Origin: Corynebacterium sp.
GTDB lineage: Bacteria > Actinomycetota > Actinomycetes > Mycobacteriales > Mycobacteriaceae
Length of the DNA stretch: 36,778 nucleotides
Assembly (NCBI GenBank): GCA_030450335.1
Contig: JAKDIS010000011.1
Location: 1-36,778 of the forward strand
Direction: 5' to 3'
The stretch's first letter is position 1, and each line of letters starts with the position of its first letter. The translations under genes and the position numbers were made by a program. Of the stretch, positions 15,609 through 25,798 are shown piece by piece. The notes beneath the pieces are model-generated. The model was not told the origin of the DNA. It saw nothing but the letters and a program-made list of their open reading frames with translations, and did no database searches.

Positions 15609-18600
15609 ATGAGTCCCTCGCAGAAGCCGCCGCAGACACCACCGCTGTCCGGGGTGCTGAGTTCCCTCGCCTCCGACCCGAAGTTGCGGGGCATGGTCAC
15701 CCACGTCGGCGATCAGCGTCTTCACATGCAGGGGCCGGACGCGGCGTGGCCGTTCGCCGTCGGCGCGCTCGCGAGGCACCGTCCGGTGCTGCTGGTCACC
15801 GCGACGGGACGCCAGGCCGAGGACCTCACCGCCCAGCTCACCGCGATGCTGGGGGACACCGTGGCGATGGTGCCGTCCTGGGAGACGCTGCCGCACGAGC
15901 GGCTGTCGCCGGGGGTGGAGACGGTGTCGCAGCGTCGTCAGGCGCTCTACCGGCTCGCCCACGGCGAGGTGAACGTGCTGGTCGCACCCACGCGCTCGGT
16001 GGTGCAGCCGGTGATGGCCGGGCTCGGAGAGGTGGAGCCCGTCCGGCTGGCCGAGGGCGTGGAACTGGACTTCTCCGAGGTGCAGCAACGCCTCGTGGAG
16101 TTCGGCTACACCCACTCCGACGTGGTCGGACGCCGTGGCGAGTTCGCCACCCGCGGCGGCATCCTCGACATCTTCCCGGCCACCGCCGATACGCCCGTGC
16201 GCGTGGAGTTCTGGGGCGACGAGGTCAGCGAGGTGCGTGCCTTCTCCGTCGGTGACCAGCGCACCATCCCCGAGGCCGTCGCCGGCGAGGTGCTCGCGCA
16301 CCCGGTGCGCGAACTGCTGATCACCGACGAGGTTGCCCGCCGCGCCGAGACTCTGGCCAGGGAGAACGCCGGCAACCCGGAGCTCGCCGAGGCCTTCGAC
16401 AAGATCAGCCAGCACACACCGGTGCAGGGCATGGAGTCGCTGATCCCGCTGCTCTACGACGGCCCGATGCAGACCCTGCCCGAGCTGATGCCCGAGGGCT
16501 CGCACACCGTGGTGCTCACCCCGGCTGCCGTGGAACGACGCGCCGAGGACCTCATCGCCACCGGCCGCGAGTTCCTCGCCGCCGGGTGGGAGGTCGCGGC
16601 GATGGGCGGTGCCGCGCCGGTGGACGTCGCCGCGATCGCGGACAGCTCGCAGGACTCGCAGGACGTAGACCGCGCGGGCTACCGCACGCTGGCGTCCCTG
16701 CGCGCCACGCAGGACGCCCTGGGCGCCCCGTGGTGGACGCTGTCGCCCACGGGCGTCGCGGACTGGGACGATTCCGACGCCGAGCCGCTGCTGCTCGACT
16801 TCGACGTCGCGCCCGCACCGCACGGTGACATGGAGGCCATCGGCCAGCTGATGTCGGCGATCCGGCGTCGGGTCGAGGGCGGGGGACGGGTCGCCTACGC
16901 CGCACCGTCCCCCGCGATCGTGGCGCGCATGCTGCGCCGCTTCCGCGAGGCCGGCATCGCCGCCGAGGCGGTGGACGTCGAACTCGACGGCATCACCGGG
17001 CAGGGACGGATGCGCCGCTCGAAGCGCACCGCCGACGAGGTGCCGTCCACCGGCACCGTCAGCATCTACCAGGCCGCCGCCCACGGCGGTCTGGACACCA
17101 CCGACCTGCTCTTCGTCACCGAGTCCGACGTCACCGGCAACCGCGTGGAGGCCAGCGCGACGGGGCGTCGTAAACCCGCCAAGAAGCGTAACCGGGTCGA
17201 CCCGCTGGCCCTGGCCCCCGGGGACCTGGTGGTCCACGACCAGCACGGCATCGGCAAGTTCGTGAAGATGACCGAACGCACCATCGGCAAGGGCGCCGAC
17301 GCCTCGCGGCGCGAGTACCTGGTGCTGGAGTACGCCCCGTCCAAGCGTGGCGGCCCCGGCGACCAGCTGTACGTGCCGATGGACCAGCTCGACCTGCTGT
17401 CGCGCTACGTCGGCGGGGAGAAGCCCTCCCTGTCGAAGATGGGCGGCTCGGACTGGAAGAACACGAAGAAGAAGGCCCGCGGTGCGGTGCGGGAGATCGC
17501 CGGGGAACTGGTGCAGCTCTACGCCGCCCGGCAGGCCGCGCCCGGCTACGCCTTCGACCCGGACTCGCCCTGGCAGCGGCAGATGGAGGAGGCCTTCCCC
17601 TTCACCGAGACCGAGGACCAGTTCAACGCCATCGAGGCGGTCAAGGGTGACATGGAGAAGCCGGTGCCCATGGACCGGGTCATCGTGGGCGACGTGGGCT
17701 ACGGCAAGACCGAGGTCGCCGTGCGCGCCGCCTTCAAGGCGGTGCAGTCCGGCAAGCAGGTCGCCCTGCTGGTGCCGACCACCCTGCTGGCCCAGCAGCA
17801 CTACCGCACCTTCATCGACCGGATGCAGGACTTCCCCACGCAGATCCGGGAACTGTCGCGGTTCACCTCGCCGAAGGAGTCCACCGAGGTCTTCGCCGGC
17901 ATGGCCGACGGCACCGTGGACATCGTGATCGGCACGCACCGGCTGCTGGGCACCGGAATCCAGTGGAAGAACCTCGGGCTGATCATAGTGGACGAGGAGC
18001 AGCGCTTCGGAGTGGAGCACAAGGAGCACATCAAGTCGCTGCGCACCCACGTCGACGTGCTGACCATGTCGGCCACGCCGATCCCGCGCACCCTGGAGAT
18101 GTCCATGGCCGGTATCCGCGAGATGTCCACGATCCTCACCCCGCCGCAGGACCGGCACCCGGTGCTGACGTACGTCGGCTCGCAGGACGAGAAGCACGTC
18201 GCCGCGGCGGTGCGTCGTGAGCTGCTGCGCGACGGCCAGGTGTTCTACGTGCACAACAAGGTCAAGAGCATCGAGGAGACCGCCTCGCGGATCCGCCAGC
18301 TCGTCCCCGAGGCCAGGGTCGTCGTCGCCCACGGGCAGATGAGCGAGGAGCAGCTGGAGACCACGGTGCAGGGCTTCTGGGACCGCGAATTCGACGTGCT
18401 GGTGTGCACCACCATCGTGGAGACCGGCCTGGACATCGCCAACGCCAACACCCTGATCGTGGAGAACGCCCACCACATGGGCCTGTCGCAGCTGCACCAG
18501 CTGCGCGGCCGCGTGGGGCGCTCCCGCGAACGCGCCTACGCCTACTTCCTCTACCCGAAGGGCGAGACGCTCACCGAGACGTCCTACGACCGGCTGACCA

Positions 18601-19325
18601 CCATCGCGCAGAACAACGACCTCGGCGCGGGCATGGCCGTGGCGATGAAGGACCTGGAGATGCGCGGCGCCGGCAACGTGCTCGGCGCCGAGCAGTCCGG
18701 CCACATCGCCGGGGTCGGCTTCGACCTGTACGTCCGGCTGGTCGGGGAGGCCGTGGAGGCCTTCCGCGCGATGGCCGACGGCGAGACCGTGGACGGCTCC
18801 GACACCGCCGAGCGCCGCGAGATCCGCATCGACCTGCCGGTGGACGCGCACATCCCGGTGACCTACATCGCCAGCGAACGGCTGCGCCTGGAGGCCTACC
18901 GCAAGTTCGCCGAGGCCACCGACGACGAGGCGTTGGCCCACGTCCTCGAGGAGCTGCGCGACCGCTACGGCGACATCCCCGAGGAGGTGCAGCGACTGGT
19001 GGTCGTCGCCCGGCTACGCATGGTGTGCCGCGACCTGGACGTCACCGAGGTCATCCAGACCGGGGCGAAGATCAGCTTCTCGCCGATCACCCTGGCGGAC
19101 TCCGGCCAGGTCCGGCTCAAGCGGCTGTTCCCGGCGGCGACCTACCGGGCGACACCGAAGACGGTGCTGGTCCCGGTGCCCAAGGAGGGGTCCGGCATGA
19201 GGGCCGTCGCCCTGCGTGACCTCGACCTCGTGCAGTGGTGCGCCAACGCCCTGACGGACCTGGCCGGGGTGCCGCGCCGGGAGATCACCGGCGCCGGCGG
19301 ACACACGGAGCCGGTTACCCGCTGA
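15609..19325 (+). CDS. mfd: Transcription-repair coupling factor Mfd
   Basis: Mfd is an ATP-driven translocase that displaces stalled RNA polymerase and recruits UvrA to lesions. The 1238-residue protein matches the mycobacterial length. It has the UvrB-like N-terminal module ([15 protein letters not shown] near 95), the CarD-like RNA-polymerase-interacting domain ([21 protein letters not shown] near 530), Walker [11 protein letters not shown] (near 691), DEEQ motif (near 795), helicase motifs [14 protein letters not shown] and QLRGRVGRS, and the C-terminal UvrA-binding domain. I start it at ATG 15609. The frame runs back to 15333, but that stretch antisense-reads the tRNA. The gene is followed after 31 nt by mazG. 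Confidence 0.97.
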   Translation: MSPSQKPPQTPPLSGVLSSLASDPKLRGMVTHVGDQRLHMQGPDAAWPFAVGALARHRPVLLVTATGRQAEDLTAQLTAMLGDTVAMVPSWETLPHERLSPGVETVSQRRQALYRLAHGEVNVLVAPTRSVVQPVMAGLGEVEPVRLAEGVELDFSEVQQRLVEFGYTHSDVVGRRGEFATRGGILDIFPATADTPVRVEFWGDEVSEVRAFSVGDQRTIPEAVAGEVLAHPVRELLITDEVARRAETLARENAGNPELAEAFDKISQHTPVQGMESLIPLLYDGPMQTLPELMPEGSHTVVLTPAAVERRAEDLIATGREFLAAGWEVAAMGGAAPVDVAAIADSSQDSQDVDRAGYRTLASLRATQDALGAPWWTLSPTGVADWDDSDAEPLLLDFDVAPAPHGDMEAIGQLMSAIRRRVEGGGRVAYAAPSPAIVARMLRRFREAGIAAEAVDVELDGITGQGRMRRSKRTADEVPSTGTVSIYQAAAHGGLDTTDLLFVTESDVTGNRVEASATGRRKPAKKRNRVDPLALAPGDLVVHDQHGIGKFVKMTERTIGKGADASRREYLVLEYAPSKRGGPGDQLYVPMDQLDLLSRYVGGEKPSLSKMGGSDWKNTKKKARGAVREIAGELVQLYAARQAAPGYAFDPDSPWQRQMEEAFPFTETEDQFNAIEAVKGDMEKPVPMDRVIVGDVGYGKTEVAVRAAFKAVQSGKQVALLVPTTLLAQQHYRTFIDRMQDFPTQIRELSRFTSPKESTEVFAGMADGTVDIVIGTHRLLGTGIQWKNLGLIIVDEEQRFGVEHKEHIKSLRTHVDVLTMSATPIPRTLEMSMAGIREMSTILTPPQDRHPVLTYVGSQDEKHVAAAVRRELLRDGQVFYVHNKVKSIEETASRIRQLVPEARVVVAHGQMSEEQLETTVQGFWDREFDVLVCTTIVETGLDIANANTLIVENAHHMGLSQLHQLRGRVGRSRERAYAYFLYPKGETLTETSYDRLTTIAQNNDLGAGMAVAMKDLEMRGAGNVLGAEQSGHIAGVGFDLYVRLVGEAVEAFRAMADGETVDGSDTAERREIRIDLPVDAHIPVTYIASERLRLEAYRKFAEATDDEALAHVLEELRDRYGDIPEEVQRLVVVARLRMVCRDLDVTEVIQTGAKISFSPITLADSGQVRLKRLFPAATYRATPKTVLVPVPKEGSGMRAVALRDLDLVQWCANALTDLAGVPRREITGAGGHTEPVTR

Positions 19326-19343
19326 GACCGAACGGGTAACCGG

Positions 19344-19349
19344 TACACT
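19344..19349 (+). promoter_or_regulatory. -10 box of mazG, probably leaderless
   Basis: TACACT is followed by 7 nt and ATG at 19357. It sits in the 31-nt gap after mfd, so mazG can have its own leaderless promoter besides read-through. Confidence 0.5.
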
Positions 19350-19356
19350 GACCTCC

Positions 19357-20514
19357 ATGTCCGTCGTGCTGCTGGATCCCAGGTTCCCCGCGATGCTGCC
19401 CGTCGAGGCGGTACCGCTGCTCGGTGATGACGTCTGCTACACCGAGGAGGTGCCGGTCCGCATCCGCTGGGTCATCGCCGACCTCGGTGGGCACACCGTC
19501 GACGACACCGACGTGATCGTCACCACCGACCTCGCCAACGAGGCCGTCGCCGAGCGCCTCGAGCGCGGCGACGCGCTGGTCAAGGCACCCAGCCTCCTGA
19601 TGGAGATGGCCGGTGACCGGGAGATCGAGGCACCGGGGGCCGCCGAGGCGTCCGAGCCGGAGATCGACTACTCCGGTGGCGGCGTCGTGGACGGGGAGAT
19701 CGTCGGCACGGACGACCACACCGCCGCGGTCGCCGGGCTGCGGCGCACCTCGCGCACCGAGGTCCCGTCCTCGGTGATCGACGAGGTCGAGGACGCCGTG
19801 GCGTTGATGACGCGCGCGATGCGTCAGGGGGAGTGGGAGCAGTCCCAGACCCACCGCAGCCTGCTGGCCTACCTGCGCGAGGAGACCGAGGAGCTCGCCG
19901 AGGTCGTCGACCGGCTCGAGGAGGCCGGCTCAGACCGGCAGGCCGACGAACAGGAACTGTGCCGCGAACTCGCCGACATCCTGCTGCAGGTGCTCTTCCA
20001 CTCCGAGATCGCCAACCGGCGCGGCTCCTTCGACATCGGTCACGTGGCCGGTGCCTTCGTCGCCAAGATGCGCTCGCGTGCGCCGTACCTCTTCGAGGAC
20101 GTGGAGCGTCCGGTGTCCCGCGAGGAGCAGGACCGGCTGTGGGCCGAGGGGCGTGCCGCCGAGGGCAAGGCGCCCTACAAGCCCGAACCCACCCCGGAGA
20201 TCACAGGGGCCACCGGGCGGCAGGAACCGCACGCCTCCAGCTTCGCCGCGGTGCACACCCCTGAGGCCGACTCGCCGGCTGCACCTTCTGCCCTGTCGGC
20301 GGCCGAGGAGGTCATCATCCTGGCCCGCGGGTACGGGCTGCACGACTCGGAGATCCCCACCGACATCCGCTTCCCGATGATCGGGCTGGAGCGCGACGAC
20401 GTCGGCGACTCCGACAACCGCCTGATCGGCGCGGTCGAGGAGTTCCGCCGGGAGCTGGAGCACCGCTTCAGCGACGCGCAGGCACAGGAGACACCGGAGG
20501 GCTGGGGGAAGTGA
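19357..20514 (+). CDS. mazG: MazG nucleoside triphosphate pyrophosphohydrolase
   Basis: MazG hydrolyses NTPs and damaged dNTPs to monophosphates and PPi. The 385-residue protein has an N-terminal domain of about 135 residues of unknown role. The MazG domain follows at about 140-275 with metal-binding EETEE (175-179) and ELADILLQV (Glu204, Asp207), then FDIGHVAGAFVAKMRSRAPYLFE. The C-terminal segment (EEVIILARGYGLHDSEIP region) is separate from the catalytic domain. The end of the gene overlaps the convergent manganese permease gene by 47 bp. The name comes from the MazEF neighbourhood in E. coli; this is not a toxin gene. Confidence 0.93.
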   Translation: MSVVLLDPRFPAMLPVEAVPLLGDDVCYTEEVPVRIRWVIADLGGHTVDDTDVIVTTDLANEAVAERLERGDALVKAPSLLMEMAGDREIEAPGAAEASEPEIDYSGGGVVDGEIVGTDDHTAAVAGLRRTSRTEVPSSVIDEVEDAVALMTRAMRQGEWEQSQTHRSLLAYLREETEELAEVVDRLEEAGSDRQADEQELCRELADILLQVLFHSEIANRRGSFDIGHVAGAFVAKMRSRAPYLFEDVERPVSREEQDRLWAEGRAAEGKAPYKPEPTPEITGATGRQEPHASSFAAVHTPEADSPAAPSALSAAEEVIILARGYGLHDSEIPTDIRFPMIGLERDDVGDSDNRLIGAVEEFRRELEHRFSDAQAQETPEGWGK

Positions 20515-21349
20515 CCCGCCGCACCGCGGTGGTGACCAGTCCCTCCCGCGGGGCGAAGAGGTAGACCAGCACGAAGATACCGGCCTGGACCAGCACGATG
20601 GAGCCGCCGGTGGACACGTCGAGGTGGAAGCTCGCCCAGATGCCGACGACCGAGCTGACCCAGGCCACGGCCGGGGCGATGAGCATCATGCGTCCGATGC
20701 GCCTGGTGAGCAGGTAGGCCGTGGCGCCCGGGGTGATCAGCAGGGCGACGACGAGGATCACACCCACCGCCTGCATCGAGGCGACCACCACCAGCGCCAG
20801 GCACACCATCACCGTCCAGCGGATCAGCCCGGTCGGCATGCCGACGATGCGGGAATGCTCGGCGTCGAAGGCCCAGGCGGTGATGTTGCGGCGCATCACC
20901 AGCATCACCACCAGGGCGACCGTGCCGAAGACGAGCACCTGCACCAGCGAGTCGTGGGTGATGCCGAGCAGGTTGCCGAAGAGGATCTCCTGCAGGTTCG
21001 TGCCCGCCGGGGTCACCGACGACAGCACCAGCCCCAGGGCGAACAGGGCGGTGAAGATCACGCCGATGGCGGTGTCGCCCTTCAACGTGGTGCGCCTACC
21101 CACCGCACCGACCATGCCGACGGCCAGCAGGGCGGCGATGAGCGCGCCCACGGCGAAGGGCCAGCCGAGGATGTAGGACACCACCACGCCCGGCAGCACG
21201 GCGTGGGACACCGCGTCGCCCATCAGCGACCAGCCGATCAGCACCAGCCAGCAGGACAGCAGCCCGGCGGTCACCGCGGTGACCGTGGCCACCAGCAGGG
21301 CACGCTGGATGAACCCGTACTGCAGGGGTTCCAGGAGCAGTTCGACCAT
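20468..21349 (-). CDS. mntC: Manganese ABC transporter permease
   Basis: The 293-residue protein is a cluster-9 (ZnuB/MntC/PsaC-type) metal permease with about eight membrane segments. It has the family signatures LIGWSLMGDAVSHAVLPGVVVSYILG near the N-terminus and VGVILVVALLITPGATAYLL towards the C-terminus. It imports a divalent metal across the inner membrane. ATG at 21349 shares one base with the ATPase stop (TGATG), so it is coupled. The C-terminal tail RVTSPSPPVSPVPARR lies in the 47-bp overlap with mazG. The partner SBP ligands indicate manganese rather than zinc. Confidence 0.93.
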   Translation of the reverse strand: MVELLLEPLQYGFIQRALLVATVTAVTAGLLSCWLVLIGWSLMGDAVSHAVLPGVVVSYILGWPFAVGALIAALLAVGMVGAVGRRTTLKGDTAIGVIFTALFALGLVLSSVTPAGTNLQEILFGNLLGITHDSLVQVLVFGTVALVVMLVMRRNITAWAFDAEHSRIVGMPTGLIRWTVMVCLALVVVASMQAVGVILVVALLITPGATAYLLTRRIGRMMLIAPAVAWVSSVVGIWASFHLDVSTGGSIVLVQAGIFVLVYLFAPREGLVTTAVRRVTSPSPPVSPVPARR

Positions 21350-22014
21350 CAGTGCACCATCCTGTCCAGCACGTCCGACGGGGCGCCGTGGGCGACCACG
21401 GTGCGCTGCAGCAGGGTGGCGGTGTCGCACATCCCGGGCACGGACGCCAGGTCGTGGGTGGCGATGAGCACGCACCGGCCGTCGTCGGCCAGGGTGCGCA
21501 ACAGGTCGGAGACGGTGCGCTGGCTCGGCCGGTCCACGCCGGCGAAGGGTTCGTCCAGCAGCACCGTCGCGGCGTCCTGCGCCAGCCCGCGGGCGACGAA
21601 GGCGCGCTTGCGCTGCCCGCCGGAGAGCTGGCCGATCTGGCGTCCGGCGAGGTCGGTGAGGTCGGTGCGTGCCAGGGCGTCGTCCACGGCGCGGCGGTCG
21701 GCGGCACGGGGACGCCGCAACGGGCCCATGTGCCCGTGGCGTCCGGCGGTGACCACGTCGCGCACGCTCACCGGGAACGTCCAGTCGACCTTCTCGGACT
21801 GCGGGACGTAGGCGACGGGGCCGGGGACGCGCACCGTGCCGGCGTCCGGCCGGATGGAACCGGTGAGCACGCCGAAGAGCGTGGACTTGCCGGCGCCGTT
21901 GATACCGATCAGCCCGTGGACGGCGCCGGCGGGCAGGGTGAGGCAGACGTCCTGCAGGGCCTGGACCTGGCCGTAGGCCATCGAGACGTGCTGAAGCTCG
22001 ATCGCCGGGGTCAC
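21349..22014 (-). CDS. mntB: Manganese ABC transporter ATP-binding protein
   Basis: This 221-residue ATPase energises the metal importer. It has Walker A GINGAGKST, the cluster-9 segment VAYVPQSEKVDWTFPVSVRDVV, signature LSGGQRKR, Walker B TVLLDEPFAGVD and the H-loop ATHDL. The YVPQ...VDWTFP segment is characteristic of Mn/Zn/Fe chelate-type ATPases. GTG at 22014 overlaps the SBP stop as GTGA. In E. coli-type exporters the order differs; here SBP, ATPase and permease run in one tight unit. Confidence 0.94.
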   Translation of the reverse strand: MTPAIELQHVSMAYGQVQALQDVCLTLPAGAVHGLIGINGAGKSTLFGVLTGSIRPDAGTVRVPGPVAYVPQSEKVDWTFPVSVRDVVTAGRHGHMGPLRRPRAADRRAVDDALARTDLTDLAGRQIGQLSGGQRKRAFVARGLAQDAATVLLDEPFAGVDRPSQRTVSDLLRTLADDGRCVLIATHDLASVPGMCDTATLLQRTVVAHGAPSDVLDRMVH

Positions 22015-22898
22015 CGTTCGCCACCTAGGCCGGCGACGATGGTGTCGACGTCGTGACGGATGAGGTCGAGGTAGGTCGGTGCGTCGCCGTCGGCGTCGGT
22101 CAGCGAGTCGACGTAGAGGGTGCCGCCGTCCTGCGCGCCGGTCTCGCGGATGAGCTGCTCCTTCGGGCCCGGGTCCACGGTGGACTCGCAGAAGACCGCC
22201 GGCACGTCGTTGTCGCGGACCACGTCGGCGGCGTCCCGCACCTGGGCCGGGGTGATCTGCGCCGAGGAGTTGACCGGCCAGATGTAGCTCTCGGTGAGCC
22301 CGGCGTCGGCGGTGAGGTAGCTGAACGCCCCCTCGCAGGTCTGCAGTACGCGCTGGTTCTCCGGCAGGTGGGCCAGGCCGTCGACGAGGTCGCCGCGCAC
22401 CTCGTCGAGCTGCTCCTTGTAGGACGCCGCGTTGGCGCGGAAGGTGTCGGCGTCCGCCGGGCGGTGGTCGCTGAGGGCGTCGGCGATGTTGTCGACGTAG
22501 GCCGTCGCCAGGGTCGGGCTCATCCAGGCGTGCGGGTTCGGTTCGTCCGTGCCGGCGATCGGCAGCGGGTCGATGCCCTCGGTGACGGTGACACGGGTGG
22601 CGTCGGAGTCGGCGGTGAGCTTGTCGACCCAGTTCTCCAGCCCCAGCCCGTTGTTCAGGATCACCTCGGCGCCGGCGGCGGTGCGGATGTCGCCGGGGGT
22701 GGGGTCGTAGCCGTGGATCTCCGCGCCGGGGCGGGTCAGCGAGGCGACCTCGAGGGTGTCGCCGGCGACCTGCTGTGCCATGTCGGCCAGGATCGTGAAG
22801 GTGGCGAGCACCTCCGGGGTGTCGTCGGACGCTGCGCTGCTGCAGGCGGTGAGGCCGCAGGCGGCGGCCAGGACCGCGGCGGCGGGGGTTCTTCTCAC
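22011..22898 (-). CDS. mntA: Manganese ABC transporter substrate-binding lipoprotein
   Basis: This cluster-9 solute-binding lipoprotein presents metal to the MntBC importer. I prefer the GTG at 22898, which has GGAG 7 nt before it and gives a compact signal MRRTPAAAVLAAACGLTAC. An in-frame ATG at 22922 adds eight residues but has no ribosome site and abuts the operator. Counting from that ATG, the lipidated Cys is 27. The metal ligands are His70 (EIHGYDP), His131 (NPHAWMSP), Glu197 (CEGAFSYL) and Asp272 (VDSLTD). A Glu rather than His at the third place, plus YIWPVNS, is the PsaA/MntC pattern and indicates manganese or iron rather than zinc. Confidence 0.92.
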   Translation of the reverse strand: MRRTPAAAVLAAACGLTACSSAASDDTPEVLATFTILADMAQQVAGDTLEVASLTRPGAEIHGYDPTPGDIRTAAGAEVILNNGLGLENWVDKLTADSDATRVTVTEGIDPLPIAGTDEPNPHAWMSPTLATAYVDNIADALSDHRPADADTFRANAASYKEQLDEVRGDLVDGLAHLPENQRVLQTCEGAFSYLTADAGLTESYIWPVNSSAQITPAQVRDAADVVRDNDVPAVFCESTVDPGPKEQLIRETGAQDGGTLYVDSLTDADGDAPTYLDLIRHDVDTIVAGLGGER

Positions 22899-22922
22899 GT
22901 GATTTCTCCATCTCGTTGTCAT

Positions 22923-22942
22923 GAGTTCAATTCATTGAACTC
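22923..22942. promoter_or_regulatory. MntR operator (20-bp palindrome)
   Basis: GAGTTCAATTCATTGAACTC has perfect 9-bp arms around a 2-bp centre. Its core TTCAA-N4-TTGAA is the same as in the Corynebacterium glutamicum MntR motif as I recall it (TGTTCAATGCGTTGAACA). It overlaps the end of the mnt promoter -10 box and the expected transcription start, which is classic for repression. Confidence 0.85.
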
Positions 22943-22968
22943 TATATTTTAGAGTGGGGAACTCGCAA
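22941..22968 (-). promoter_or_regulatory. Promoter of the mntABC operon
   Basis: On the minus strand, -35 TTGCGA (22968-22963), a 16-nt spacer and -10 TATAGA (22946-22941) give a start near 22934, inside the operator. The leader to the GTG would be about 36 nt with a Shine-Dalgarno GGAG. Confidence 0.6.
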
Positions 22969-23009
22969 ACATGCGCCGAAGCGGCGGTCGGGTGGAGGTC
23001 AGGGTGGGG

Positions 23010-23015
23010 TAAAGT
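23010..23015 (+). promoter_or_regulatory. -10 box of mntR, probably leaderless
   Basis: TAAAGT, then 7 nt, then ATG at 23023. It is 68 bp away from the MntR operator, so the regulator's own promoter is not directly covered by it. Confidence 0.55.
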
Positions 23016-23022
23016 CTCCGCC

Positions 23023-23694
23023 ATGCATGTCACCGATCTGCCCGACCGGTCGCAGGACTACCTCAAGAAGATCTACGACCTCCAGGAGTGGGACCGCAGC
23101 GGCGCGTCCCTCTCCGTCCTCGCCGACGAACTGGGGCAACGTCGCTCCACCGCGTCCGAGGCCGTCAAGCGGCTGGTCGCCGAGGGTCTGGTCGTCCACG
23201 CCCCCTACGGTGACATCACCCTCAGCGACGACGGGCGCCGGCTGGCGCTGCAGATGGTGCGGCGTCACCGCCTGATCGAGACCTACCTGCTGCGCGAACT
23301 CGACTACGGCGTCGACGAGGTCCACGACGAGGCCGAGGTGCTCGAGCACGCCGTGTCCGACACCTTCATCGCCCGCATCGACACGATCATGGGCCACCCC
23401 GCCCGCGACCCGCACGGTGACCCGATCCCGGACGCCGAGGGCACCATCACCGCGCCCGAGACCCTGCCGCTGGCCGAGGCGACCGAGGGCCAGCGCCTGC
23501 TCGTCGACCGCGTGAGCGACCGCGACGGTGCGCTGCTGCGTTACCTGCAGGACAACGGCATCGCCCCCGGAATCCACCTGGTGGTCGGGGAGCGCCCCTA
23601 CCCGGACATGGCCGTGCTGTCCGTCGAGGGGCGCGACGTCCAGCTCTCCGTCGCCTCCCTCACGGCGATCCTGTGCCGCGCGGAGGAGATGTGA
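23023..23694 (+). CDS. mntR: MntR-type manganese-dependent repressor (DtxR family)
   Basis: This 223-residue regulator has an N-terminal winged helix (about 5-70, recognition helix RRSTASEAVKRLV), a dimerisation domain (75-140) with RRHRLIE and HDEAEVLEHAVSD, the HGDPIP motif and a C-terminal SH3-like domain. Aligned by eye with DtxR and Bacillus MntR, the metal residues are Asp12, His82, Glu105, Glu108 and His109. Asp12 and Glu105 replace DtxR Met10 and Cys102, which is the manganese-type set. It is divergent from mntABC and a palindrome lies between them. The stop overlaps the next gene as GTGA. Confidence 0.93.
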   Translation: MHVTDLPDRSQDYLKKIYDLQEWDRSGASLSVLADELGQRRSTASEAVKRLVAEGLVVHAPYGDITLSDDGRRLALQMVRRHRLIETYLLRELDYGVDEVHDEAEVLEHAVSDTFIARIDTIMGHPARDPHGDPIPDAEGTITAPETLPLAEATEGQRLLVDRVSDRDGALLRYLQDNGIAPGIHLVVGERPYPDMAVLSVEGRDVQLSVASLTAILCRAEEM

Positions 23695-24410
23695 CGGCAG
23701 GGGGTTCAGGGAGTGCAGGACCAGAGCGGACCCGTCCCAGCGGACGTGCAGGCTGCGGTGGGTTCCTCGGCCTGGTCGCCACCGTCCTGCTGGTGGTGAT
23801 CGTGGTCGGGGTCTTCCTCGTCGACGAACAGGAGCCCGAGGAGGAACGCGTCCCGGTGCCCGAGAACGTGCCCCCGGCCCGCGCGGTGACCGTGCACGAC
23901 GTCGCCGCCACCGCCGAGACGCTCGACATGTCGGAGGAGCACCTGGAGGGCTACGTCTCCGGTGCGCAGACGGCCGCGAACGAGTTCCCGTCCTGCAACC
24001 TGGCGTGGAATACCCTGGCCGGCATCGGCTACGTGGAGTCCCACCACGGCACCTACGGTGCGGGCGCCGACGGCGGGCAGATCATCGGCCCGCGGCTGGA
24101 CGGTTCGGGTAGCTTCATGGAGATCCCCGACACCGACAACGGCGAACTCGACGGCGACCCCGAGTACGACCGGGCGGTGGGGCCGATGCAGTTCCTCCCC
24201 GAAACGTGGGGGACCTACGGTGCCGGGGGAGACCCCCACGACATCGCCGACGCCGCCGCGGCGTCCGGCCGTCTGCTCTGCGGAAACGACCGCGACCTCG
24301 ACACCGCCGACGGGTGGACCCGGGCACTGTTCGCCTACAACCGCTCCGAGGAGTACATGGTCGAGGTGCGCGACGCCGCGGCGAACTACGCACTCGGCCA
24401 AGCTGCCTGA
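23691..24410 (+). CDS. Membrane-anchored lytic transglycosylase
   Basis: This 239-residue protein cuts peptidoglycan glycan strands outside the membrane. It has a short cytoplasmic N-terminus, one membrane helix (about 24-44, FLGLVATVLLVVIVVGVFLV), an acidic linker (EQEPEEERVPVPE) and a transglycosylase domain. The likely catalytic Glu116 is in GIGYVESHHGTYG, followed by VGPMQFLPETWGTYG and ALFAYNRS. It corresponds by position and fold to the mycobacterial LpqU slot before eno, but is anchored by a helix and not a lipobox. GTG at 23691 overlaps the mntR stop, so it is probably expressed with mntR. Confidence 0.88.
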   Translation: MTAGGSGSAGPERTRPSGRAGCGGFLGLVATVLLVVIVVGVFLVDEQEPEEERVPVPENVPPARAVTVHDVAATAETLDMSEEHLEGYVSGAQTAANEFPSCNLAWNTLAGIGYVESHHGTYGAGADGGQIIGPRLDGSGSFMEIPDTDNGELDGDPEYDRAVGPMQFLPETWGTYGAGGDPHDIADAAAASGRLLCGNDRDLDTADGWTRALFAYNRSEEYMVEVRDAAANYALGQAA

Positions 24411-24448
24411 CGCGCCGGCGGCGGATAGGGCAGAATGGTGGTGTCTGA

Positions 24449-25768
<1,320 letters not shown>

Positions 25769-25784
25769 TCCCGCGGCAACGGGC

Positions 25785-25790
25785 TAGTAT
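25785..25790 (+). promoter_or_regulatory. -10 box of divIC, probably leaderless
   Basis: TAGTAT, then 8 nt, then ATG at 25799. It lies in the 30-nt gap after eno and can drive divIC, DUF501 and ppx as one unit. Confidence 0.55.
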
Positions 25791-25798
25791 CGTCCCCT

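Noticed and set aside
15594..18941. Minus-strand frame of over 1100 codons opposite mfd
   Set aside because: It is the antisense shadow of mfd, rich in His/Gly/Val/Leu with no motifs. The plus strand carries all Mfd motifs.
19357..20514. Toxin-antitoxin system suggested by the name mazG
   Set aside because: MazG is a nucleotide pyrophosphohydrolase. No mazE or mazF is present nearby.
22923..22942. DtxR (iron) box for the metal transporter
   Set aside because: The palindrome lacks the DtxR pattern TTAGGTTAGCCTAACCTAA. The neighbouring regulator has manganese-type ligands, so MntR is the better fit.
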